Shown here: positions 7,901 to 15,483 of the stretch, in pieces | Position numbering within the stretch: the stretch's first letter is position 1 | Layout: every line of letters starts with the position of its first letter | From: Symbiodinium natans | Lineage: Eukaryota; Sar; Dinophyceae; Suessiales; Symbiodiniaceae | Assembly (NCBI GenBank): GCA_905221605.1 | Contig: CAJNDS010001041.1 | Location: 1 to 39,522, forward strand | Length of the DNA stretch: 39,522 bases | Reading direction: 5' to 3' | The notes under the pieces: generated by a model | What the model saw: the letters and a program-made list of their open reading frames with translations, nothing else | What the model was told of the DNA's origin: nothing | Database searches by the model: none | Made by a program: the position numbers and the translations under genes

Positions 7901-10552
7901 TCATCTATGCACAAACGTCAGCATGTCTGGGTCGTGGGCTTGGTAGAGGGCGCGAAGTTCTCGGAGTTGTTGTAGACGAACCGGCTCGGGATACGCTATC
8001 TTTGAGATCATGTGGCGTCTCGTTCGATATGCACTGGCACGGTGGACTATAGGTGTGGATCCCCTTGGGGAAAGAAGCTGGTGTGTCTGTGAGGGGAGAA
8101 TGAGGCGAACTTCTTTGCGGTGTAGGTCGATGTTGCATCCGAGGTAGTTGGCTTCTTCTTGTTCTTCCAACAATATGGGCGGGCCGTAGAACTCTGTTTG
8201 GAGAAACTCGCCCCAAGGGCTCGTGTAGGCCCAACTTTGTGGTAGGATGCAAATGCGGTCGTCAACATATCTCTTGGTGAAGCGGTCGAGAATTGCGCAC
8301 GATGCCAAGGCTATCCGATATGTCTCATGCCATTGGTGTTCTTCGACACAACAGACCATGTGGCATAACACCGGTGACATTGGGTGTCCCATTGGGCTAC
8401 CTCTGGTCTGCTTGTATACTTGTTGCTGGGAGGTGAAATAGCTGCACTTCAAGACGTACTGAGTGATCTCCCAGATGTCGTGCATGTAGATGGTGCGTCG
8501 ACCATGGTTGATCTGCTTGTACTTCCCATTGAACGTTCTGGCCGTTCTAAGCGTCTTTTTGGGGTCGTAGGTGATGGAGACGTCCTGCCATGTGTCAAAG
8601 CCGTGCTGGGAGTTGGCGAAGTACTTGTTCATGGTGATCATGAGGGCTTGGAGGATACGTTCCTGTGGGACACTGGTGAAGAAGCCCGCTAGGTCCGCGA
8701 TCTGCATGTGCATGTCCGCGTTGTTGGAGTTCATGAAGGTGTGAAGTTCCTTGAAGATCTTGTAGGAGTTGTCCTGTTGCAGCGCTTGGGGGAACGAGAT
8801 GTACATGATGTTGGTGATGATCTTGGCGACCGTGGAGAAGAGCTTCTTGGCGAAGTGCTGGGCGAACGAGACAATGGGCCGGGACTTGATGAAGCCCTTC
8901 TTGCGCTTGGGGAAGATGTAGGACACCGGGACTTTGTCTTTGCGGTTTGGGTTGATGCCCCAAGCGTATCTTGTCTTGATGTGTTGGGGAAGTTGGTGCC
9001 ACGCGTTGTGCGCTGCTGTGGTCGGGGTGATGTTGATCTTGGTGAAGACTTCAGGGTCGCCGTACATCTTGTCCATAAGCTGTTGGAAGTGGAGGGGGCA
9101 GTACGCTAGCATCTTGTGGGGATGGTGGTCCTCGCACGCGATGATGTAGTCGCTGTACTGAGTTTTGAGGCTTTTGACCATGTGGTGGTTCACGTGTTGC
9201 TCCTTCACGTTGTGGCTGAGCCGTGCCGCCGGGGCAAGGGCGAGCTGTACGGCCTCCCTGGATGGGATGGAAAGTCCATTGCGTCTGCACCATTTTCGAA
9301 CATCTTCCGTCGTCTGCGAAATCCAAGTATCTGGTTCCGGGAAGGTACCCGTCTTGGATGAGTAAGTGACGATGTGGTGTAGAGGGTCTTCTGGTGATGC
9401 GTGTGCGGTCTGAAGGTCAATGACTTGATGTTCACTGAGTTCCTGTGTAGGGTTGGGGCAAGTGCATCTTCTCGCAAGTTTTGGTCCAAAACACATTCGC
9501 TGCCAGTTGTGGCACTGGGCCTCGATACTGGATCCTGGTTTGGCTACCACCGTGGTCTTCGGAACATGTAGTGGACATAGTTCGTGGTAGTGGCTTGCGA
9601 TGATGGCGCGTAGAACTTCTCGTAGATGGCGTTGACATTCTTCCATAGGTGGGAGCAAACTGGTGACGAGGGGTCTTATGTTAGGGATCTCCATATGTCT
9701 CTTGTCCAGTGCCTTGACCAATGCTGCCTTGCAGAACTCCTTGTATGGGGATTCAAGGATGTTGGTCATTCGTAGTAGTGTGTATATGTTCTCGGCCGGG
9801 AAGTTGCTACTCATCAACGTTCTGGTGGTTTTCCATCGCAGAGCCGTGGTGGAGCACAGGGCGGTGAGGAGGCCCCACATGCGCGTTCTGGTGTCCACCT
9901 GTACCTTGACGGCTCGCCAAGGTCTGGTTTTCCTGCCTAGGTGTCGATGTAGTCGGGCACGTAGTTTGGTTGCCAGCACGTTGACGTCGCAAATGGTCTT
10001 GGGTTGGAAGGTGTGGCCTGTGTCTTCCTTGAAGTGTTTGTAGATGAAGGGGGCGTTGAGGGAGGGTTGGAGGTCCGCGATGTCTGCCTGCTCAATCATG
10101 TGCAACTCTGCCACATCGTCAACGCTGCGGACTTTGATCGGAACGAACTCCCAATATGTGTTGGTGGTGTGCCAGTAGTGTATGGCTGGTTCTGCGTTGA
10201 CCAGTTTTTGAGCGGCGAGCGCGTTGTGTTTTCTACGTCGGTTATCTTCTCTGACTGTGACTTTCGTGGAGGTGCTGCCAATATAGAGGTGCTCAAACAT
10301 GCGTCCGTGGTCGACTCTCCAGTACACTGCGTTCGGCTGATTGAAAAATTCGAATGTGTAGAGCTCCGGGGTGATACGGTGAAACTGCTTGAGGCGTACC
10401 AGCCTGCGTCGATCTACTTGGCGTCGAGGAAAATGGCAAAGAGCGGTGAGCCAAAACTTGCCGTAGAGCCAAGTGGAGTATCTGTGTAAGAAAGGTATGC
10501 GGTGAAATGTGTATTGGACCACGCTCTTCGCGATGTCCATGCACTTCACCAT
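7901..10552 (-). CDS. ORF D, Penelope-like reverse transcriptase with N-terminal GIY-YIG-like endonuclease
   Basis: This is an 883-codon frame from ATG at 10552, with a second ATG four codons on. Residues 75-168 match the GIY-YIG nuclease plan: AVYWRV (75-80), HLYIGST (88-94), candidate catalytic Arg at 101, His at 109, a Glu at 149 in AELHMIEQ, and PSLN at 163-166. A CTC cysteine pair is at 363-365. The reverse transcriptase follows: a fingers region near CEDHHPH (473-479), KSRPIVSF (556-563), motif A IADLAGFFTSVP (618-629, D620), TRGSPMGHPMSP (716-727) and motif C RYVDDRICI (761-769, D764/D765), then YLGCNID (803-809). FFTSVP, SPMGHPMSP and RYVDD are typical of Penelope-like elements. A nuclease before the RT is the permuted order known for the Naiad/Chlamys PLE clade. 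Catalytic residues are intact and no frame break is present, so it may be active. It would nick the target and copy RNA into DNA. Confidence 0.88.
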   Translation of the reverse strand: MVKCMDIAKSVVQYTFHRIPFLHRYSTWLYGKFWLTALCHFPRRQVDRRRLVRLKQFHRITPELYTFEFFNQPNAVYWRVDHGRMFEHLYIGSTSTKVTVREDNRRRKHNALAAQKLVNAEPAIHYWHTTNTYWEFVPIKVRSVDDVAELHMIEQADIADLQPSLNAPFIYKHFKEDTGHTFQPKTICDVNVLATKLRARLHRHLGRKTRPWRAVKVQVDTRTRMWGLLTALCSTTALRWKTTRTLMSSNFPAENIYTLLRMTNILESPYKEFCKAALVKALDKRHMEIPNIRPLVTSLLPPMEECQRHLREVLRAIIASHYHELCPLHVPKTTVVAKPGSSIEAQCHNWQRMCFGPKLARRCTCPNPTQELSEHQVIDLQTAHASPEDPLHHIVTYSSKTGTFPEPDTWISQTTEDVRKWCRRNGLSIPSREAVQLALAPAARLSHNVKEQHVNHHMVKSLKTQYSDYIIACEDHHPHKMLAYCPLHFQQLMDKMYGDPEVFTKINITPTTAAHNAWHQLPQHIKTRYAWGINPNRKDKVPVSYIFPKRKKGFIKSRPIVSFAQHFAKKLFSTVAKIITNIMYISFPQALQQDNSYKIFKELHTFMNSNNADMHMQIADLAGFFTSVPQERILQALMITMNKYFANSQHGFDTWQDVSITYDPKKTLRTARTFNGKYKQINHGRRTIYMHDIWEITQYVLKCSYFTSQQQVYKQTRGSPMGHPMSPVLCHMVCCVEEHQWHETYRIALASCAILDRFTKRYVDDRICILPQSWAYTSPWGEFLQTEFYGPPILLEEQEEANYLGCNIDLHRKEVRLILPSQTHQLLSPRGSTPIVHRASAYRTRRHMISKIAYPEPVRLQQLRELRALYQAHDPDMLTFVHR

Positions 10553-10612
10553 GGAGGAGTGTATGCGGTTGAGTCGTCTGGAGGGTTGCTGAGTTGTGAG
10601 TAGGGTACCTAG

Positions 10613-12334
10613 TCAATGTAGGTAGGAAGCAAGGCCTGCTACCACGATAGCGACTGCTGCCGTCCCTGCTGTGTTGGTGAGCTTGGGAAGTGACCAGGCC
10701 TTCACCATGTCCTGGTATGCCTGATCTTTTGGATGCGCCTCCGCATACACCGTGAGTCTCTTGGCAATTTCTTTCTGGGCCTGTAGTTTAGGCCCAGACA
10801 TCTTGAGGGTGGAGATCCAGGTTGTTGCTGACGGGGCCGCGTATCTTGATAGCGAGCTGGTGAGTTCATGTACTTGTCGGATCTTGTCCATTTTGGCCTT
10901 GTCATCTGGTTCTCGCTGCGGAGCTATGCCGCTAAGATACTGGATGAGTTCTTCGTCGTCGAATGCGTTGACGATGTCGAGGAGGACTTTGTTTTGTCTG
11001 CCGCCTGGTGATTCGAACGGGCGGCTGGATGCTGGTGCTGCTGGTTCACCTGTAATCGGAGATCTTGGGCTGGGCTGGTAGGAGGGTGTGGTGATGCCTC
11101 CAATGAGGTTGGGATCCAGCTCGTCTTCCACGGTAGGCGGGTGGGGGTGGAGAGGGGGAGGGGGTTGAGGTGCTTGTTCGGCCACTTCGGATGCTATCGG
11201 TTGCGATACTTGGGTGTCGTCGGCGTCGATAACCTGCACAAGGTCGTGGGTGTTGTCCTGAGCGCACAGATCTCGGTGTGGATGTGGTTGTTTACCGGAT
11301 GATGGTGAAGTCTTGCTGGTGCCTGTTTCGAAGAAGTTGGGCATCTGGGTTTGGGTAGGTGGGATGATGCCCTGCGGGAAGGGTGTCTTGCGGCTCTGAC
11401 TTGCCAGCTGTGCGCGTAATCCTGCTATCTCCGCTTCTTTCTGTGCTAGTTGGGCACGTACTTGGGGTTGTACAGCGGGGGGATTGTTGTAGCGCATGAG
11501 GAGGTCTCCAATGTTGGCGACGAGCATCTCCATGGCTTCCTTCCGTTGGGCTTCGGAGGGCAGCATTTCAGTACCGTTTTTCCACTTCCAATAGTTGACT
11601 GCGATGGTCTCGATGCGAATGTTGCGGTTGCGGATGAAGGTGGAGAGTTTCATGTGAAACACGGCATCGGGTAGTGACTTGTGGCCTTGGAACTGAGTCC
11701 ATCTTCCGTTAGCGAGTTGTCGCAACATATAATTGTGCTTGCCCTCGAAGGCCACTTGCCAAAGTTTTATGTCGAAAGGATCCATACCTGCCGTGCCATT
11801 TTTCTTGGCCGATGACGTGGCAGGTACGATTCTGGGCATCTGGACTCCTCCATACTGGTTTTTGTCGTAGAGCAGCTCGGTGGAATCCCAATGGTCTGGG
11901 AGGTCGTTGTTGGGCTGGTGAAAGATGTCCTGGAGCACTTCCTTGGCGCGTTCTTTGGGGTTAGGGCGGGCTGGGGTAGGGGCTGAAGATTGAGTAGATT
12001 GGATGGGAGAGTTCCCGTATATCGGGAGTCGCTGATCGTGACGGTGGCGATCTCGTCGTGGGTTGTGCGCCGAATCTTGTCCGTGATGAAGAGGCGTGTG
12101 GGACGTTGTAAATGTGGATCTGGGGGTCAAAGTTGGTCCCGAACTAGGACGTGGGTTGGAGTGGAATGTGCGCGTGGATCTCGGTGATGCTGACCTGGTG
12201 CGATGCCTCCTAGATGGTCTTGGCGTGCTGAATCTTCTGGGTGATCTGGATCGTCTGGAACGGTTACCTCGTCTGTGTGGGTCTGCATGCCATTGAGCAT
12301 GCCGTTGATCGTGGCGATCACGTCTGTCTGCCAT
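10613..12334 (-). CDS. ORF C, Arg/Ser-rich protein with hydrophobic C-terminal tail, 573 aa
   Basis: The frame opens with ATG at 12334 and ends with TGA at 10613, only 60 nt before ORF D. Residues 1-100 are Arg/Ser/His-rich (RRGNRSRRSRSPRRFSTPRP), as in RNA-binding or RS-type regions. Residues about 125-285 look folded (FDIKLWQVAFEGKHNYMLRQ). Residues 290-312 form a short coiled coil (VRAQLAQKEAEIAGLRAQLA). A Pro-rich linker follows, then a second folded part at 455-545. The last 20 residues include GTAAVAIVVAGL, a hydrophobic run ending at the stop, as in a tail anchor. RNA binding and membrane attachment are inferences. Its position immediately before the RT suggests a partner such as a Gag-like protein. 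No named domain was recognised. Confidence 0.8.
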   Translation of the reverse strand: MADRRDRHDQRHAQWHADPHRRGNRSRRSRSPRRFSTPRPSRRHRTRSASPRSTRTFHSNPRPSSGPTLTPRSTFTTSHTPLHHGQDSAHNPRRDRHRHDQRLPIYGNSPIQSTQSSAPTPARPNPKERAKEVLQDIFHQPNNDLPDHWDSTELLYDKNQYGGVQMPRIVPATSSAKKNGTAGMDPFDIKLWQVAFEGKHNYMLRQLANGRWTQFQGHKSLPDAVFHMKLSTFIRNRNIRIETIAVNYWKWKNGTEMLPSEAQRKEAMEMLVANIGDLLMRYNNPPAVQPQVRAQLAQKEAEIAGLRAQLASQSRKTPFPQGIIPPTQTQMPNFFETGTSKTSPSSGKQPHPHRDLCAQDNTHDLVQVIDADDTQVSQPIASEVAEQAPQPPPPLHPHPPTVEDELDPNLIGGITTPSYQPSPRSPITGEPAAPASSRPFESPGGRQNKVLLDIVNAFDDEELIQYLSGIAPQREPDDKAKMDKIRQVHELTSSLSRYAAPSATTWISTLKMSGPKLQAQKEIAKRLTVYAEAHPKDQAYQDMVKAWSLPKLTNTAGTAAVAIVVAGLASYLH

Positions 12335-12554
12335 GGCGCGGGGGTCTGGGGATGCTGATATGTTCAGCTGTTAGTGAAAAAGCCTACGTGAGGCACGCAA
12401 CGGCTGTGTCAGGCGCAAAAAACACTACACTTGCAGAAACAGCGTGTTCCAAAAATTGCATGCAGGATGTGAGGTGCATATGGCTGCAACTTCTCTCAAC
12501 GGGTCCATGTGGCTGAGTTCGTTCCATCGTGAAACTGTCATTGCTGGGACTTCA

Positions 12555-14975
12555 TCACTTCACATACTTCCATTGATGTTGGCCTGCTTCTTGGTCAACG
12601 GTGGTGCGTCGTTGAAGTTCTAGTAGAGCTTGTCGTTGGTTGATGAAGTCCGTCCATTCCTCCTGAGTTGGCGTGGCTTGCGCTTGATTCTGCTTGATGT
12701 CTGGATCCTCTTGGAAGCCTGTAGGTGTTCCCGATACCGCCAACCACGTGGTTTGATGTACATGTAGAGCTTGGTGACGTTGGATTTGGCCTGATATCTT
12801 CGGGTGGGTCCAAAAGACCGAGTGTGTTCTGGGGTGTCCGATGACTGCAAGGGGTAGAGACAGCCATCTGAACGAGGAACTGGATGCTGTAGTGGTTTGG
12901 AACCAGGCCCAGTCCAACTGTGTCTCCATCACGCTGCTGGCCGGGATGGCTAACATTGGCATTTGTCCTCCTGGACCGAGTCGGTGAAATTTGCCGATCA
13001 AATCAGGCCGGCTTGTCCGCTTGGCGTCGAAACCGTCGATGGTGTGGCAAGGGTCCGTGAAGGTGAAGATGAGTGGGTCCCAAAGTCGATGTAGTACATG
13101 TGCTGCTTGGGTGGAGACTTGAAGTGCGTGGATCTGTTGTGAGGTGAGGGGTAAGGCGAATCTCGGTGTCCATACCATGGTGGGCAGTGTGTCGCTGTGG
13201 AGGTGGTCGATGGTGAGTTTGGTGCGGATGTCGGAAGTGGAGGGTGGCGTCCAGCTGGTCGTGTGGGTGAGCTTCTGAAGCGTGTCGGTCCATATGTTAG
13301 TTGACCAGTGGTCCGGAATCTGGAACGTATTGGTTCCCTGAAGGCATTCTGTGTGGGAATCGATGCTGGGCCATGTTCTGTGGAGCTGTAGGTCATGGTG
13401 AGCCTTGCGGAAGACTATGTTGCTAACCGCCTGCATGGTCATGATGCCCGAGATGGTGTTGTACTTCGCAAACATCGGCTGGTGGAAGGGTGGCGTAGTA
13501 CTATGGAGCACCACGCAGAGGTCTTGTATAGGCGGAAGCAGGGGTACCAATCCTGCTGTGCTGGGTAGGACGTGTGCTGACCAGACTCTGTGGAAGTGAG
13601 TGCAGGTCTGCTCCAGCCTGCCCATAGTTCTGGGATCTGCGAAGTTGTGTGTGAACATCCAGAGTTCCGGGTTCACACTTCGGAATTTGATGTAGCCCCA
13701 GTGCCAAAGCTGATAAAGGTTGGGCATTGTGGCCAAATCTGGGCAAGTACCTTTGCGTACGAGCATCCTAAACTGTATGGCTGTGAACTGTAGGATGTGA
13801 ACTGCAGCGGTTCCTGATAGAATTTCGTGTAGGAGGGCACGTAGTCGTAGGTGTAGGGGCTTGGGTTGTGGAATGTCGACGGAGTCGGCGTAGCGCGCCA
13901 TCTGGACGTGGGTGGATGCGTCGTCCTTGTATTGGTCCCAGGTCATGAGGATGCTGTTGTGAAGTTCTTGTTGGAGTGAGGGGAACTTGTGCACCAGCTG
14001 CTTCGGGAGGAAGGTCATGCGGTTGGGGAAGAATCGAATGACGGGTGTGCCGTCCTCTTGGAGTTCCCAATGGTGTGGTTCAACCGGAGGTAGCATGTGA
14101 ACAAGTTCCGGTCGAATCGGTCGTCTCCACCACTGCGGCTGCACTCTCTCTATCTGATCCACTGGTAGAACTGGGCGTAGCCGGCCTTGGTCGTGATGTT
14201 GTGTGACGGATTGTGCGTCGACAGCTGATTCAAGGCTGTCTAGCAGTTGTTGCAAGCTGCTGACGTGCGTGCCCATCGTGTGGACACCAGGGTTTCGAAG
14301 TGGCGACCTGGATCTGTCTTCTCTGTGATGCCGTTCTTCGGGAGGAGGTACTGTGCGGTCGGGAGGTACGGGAATGTGTGGGAAGGCTCCGGTGTGCCAG
14401 GTTTGTAGGTCTCTGACAGGTTGGTACGTGCCGGCATAATCCATGGACATGCCGGTGGCGTGGTCCTGGGGTGGTGTTTGTCGATTGGGATACCATCTCT
14501 GGAATTGGTTCGCATGGTCTTGTGAAGAGGTTGGAGGGGGAAGGGTATGGGGCATGGTACTGTGATTTTCCGCGGAGGCGAGAACTCGACCGGGTTTGAT
14601 TTCCATGTCTTGTAGTCGTCCTTGGCCGATTATCTCGGGGTAGTCGGTCTGCACCGCGCGCAATCTGGATTGGTGCAGTATCTTGGCCTTCATGGTTTGC
14701 TGTCGAAATCTGTTGACGGTGTTGCTGGTGCCCTCGTCAGTGGTGCTGAGCATCTCCATGTATTTGGATGGGTGCAAGTTGGTCGTCCATGGTCTGGCTG
14801 GCATCGACGACGTGTCCGTGATGATGGGGGTGTCATCCTCCTCCACGATACTCACCAAGAGTGCTTGCCATCTTTGTAGTATTTGGGGTCCTAGTACTTG
14901 CACGACCTGATGATCAGCGACTTGTCCACTTAGCCAGCGGTGAAGGGCGTACTCCATATCTTCTGCCGGATCCAT
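12555..14975 (-). CDS. ORF B, unknown 806-aa protein
   Basis: An unbroken frame runs from ATG at 14975 (MDPAEDMEYALHRWLSGQVA). Residues 1-130 look folded. Residues 130-240 are polar and Pro/His-rich, with an Arg/Ser patch (HHREDRSRSPLRNPG). Residues about 275-745 form a large, probably globular region rich in Trp, His, Thr and Leu (for example MPNLYQLWHWGYIKFRSVNP near 435). The end is Gln-rich. No signal peptide or membrane segment stands out. I recognise no family. It is the second-longest ORF after D and A and its size would fit a capsid-like, helicase-like or other major protein, but I see no Walker A (GxxxxGK[ST]) or other motif to support any of these. Confidence 0.8.
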   Translation of the reverse strand: MDPAEDMEYALHRWLSGQVADHQVVQVLGPQILQRWQALLVSIVEEDDTPIITDTSSMPARPWTTNLHPSKYMEMLSTTDEGTSNTVNRFRQQTMKAKILHQSRLRAVQTDYPEIIGQGRLQDMEIKPGRVLASAENHSTMPHTLPPPTSSQDHANQFQRWYPNRQTPPQDHATGMSMDYAGTYQPVRDLQTWHTGAFPHIPVPPDRTVPPPEERHHREDRSRSPLRNPGVHTMGTHVSSLQQLLDSLESAVDAQSVTQHHDQGRLRPVLPVDQIERVQPQWWRRPIRPELVHMLPPVEPHHWELQEDGTPVIRFFPNRMTFLPKQLVHKFPSLQQELHNSILMTWDQYKDDASTHVQMARYADSVDIPQPKPLHLRLRALLHEILSGTAAVHILQFTAIQFRMLVRKGTCPDLATMPNLYQLWHWGYIKFRSVNPELWMFTHNFADPRTMGRLEQTCTHFHRVWSAHVLPSTAGLVPLLPPIQDLCVVLHSTTPPFHQPMFAKYNTISGIMTMQAVSNIVFRKAHHDLQLHRTWPSIDSHTECLQGTNTFQIPDHWSTNIWTDTLQKLTHTTSWTPPSTSDIRTKLTIDHLHSDTLPTMVWTPRFALPLTSQQIHALQVSTQAAHVLHRLWDPLIFTFTDPCHTIDGFDAKRTSRPDLIGKFHRLGPGGQMPMLAIPASSVMETQLDWAWFQTTTASSSSFRWLSLPLAVIGHPRTHSVFWTHPKISGQIQRHQALHVHQTTWLAVSGTPTGFQEDPDIKQNQAQATPTQEEWTDFINQRQALLELQRRTTVDQEAGQHQWKYVK

Positions 14976-15252
14976 GATGAAAGTGAGCGTCTAATGATCC
15001 GTTGTGGTCAAGAGCAAAACTGCATGCGAAATGCAATCAGCACTAACGACACCTAAAGGCAGCCGGAGCATGTCTCTCAAGGTCAGAGTCTAACGCATCA
15101 CCGTAGTGCATGAATTCACTTGACGCGTGATCTCATGTGCCGAAAAGAAAAGACAGGCTGGTTCATCCGTGACGCTGTACTACATGCATTCGATTGCAAT
15201 CCGTAACTAGCGCACACATCGGGCTAAATGCATAGACCTCGGTGCAGAGATT
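14976..15252. other. A-B intergenic gap, no gene seen
   Basis: This gap contains only short frames and no repeat or clear pyrimidine tract. Just before the ORF B start the coding strand reads GCTCACTTTCATC. Nothing else stood out. Confidence 0.4.
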
Positions 15253-15483
15253 TCAAACAGTTCGGGACTGCAGAGTGATGTGTGGTGGGGTGGGGGTGCA
15301 CTTCATCCAATCTGCGACCTGTTCCGCTTGACGTCTTCCATTTTGACATGCTGTGATTAACGCGCTGGTACCGCACGAGTGAGGGTTCGTGAAGGTGAAA
15401 AAGAAATCGTCACTTTGCTCTTCACGATGAGGAAGAAGGATTCGCCAGCTCAGGTAGTTGTCAACGTTGTTGTCCGCGTTCAT
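15253..15483 (-). CDS. Possible 76-aa ORF overlapping the end of ORF A
   Basis: ATG at 15483 opens a 76-codon frame (MNADNNVDNYLSWRILLPHR and onward) ending in TGA at 15253. It overlaps the last 23 nt of ORF A in the +1 frame. The composition looks protein-like, with a balanced mix and segments such as DDFFFTFTNPHSCGTSALIT. It may be a small separate gene, a +1 frameshift extension of ORF A, or a remnant of a frame break. The A-B gap is unusually long (485 nt) and this frame fills nearly half of it, which supports it modestly. Confidence 0.42.
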   Translation of the reverse strand: MNADNNVDNYLSWRILLPHREEQSDDFFFTFTNPHSCGTSALITACQNGRRQAEQVADWMKCTPTPPHITLQSRTV

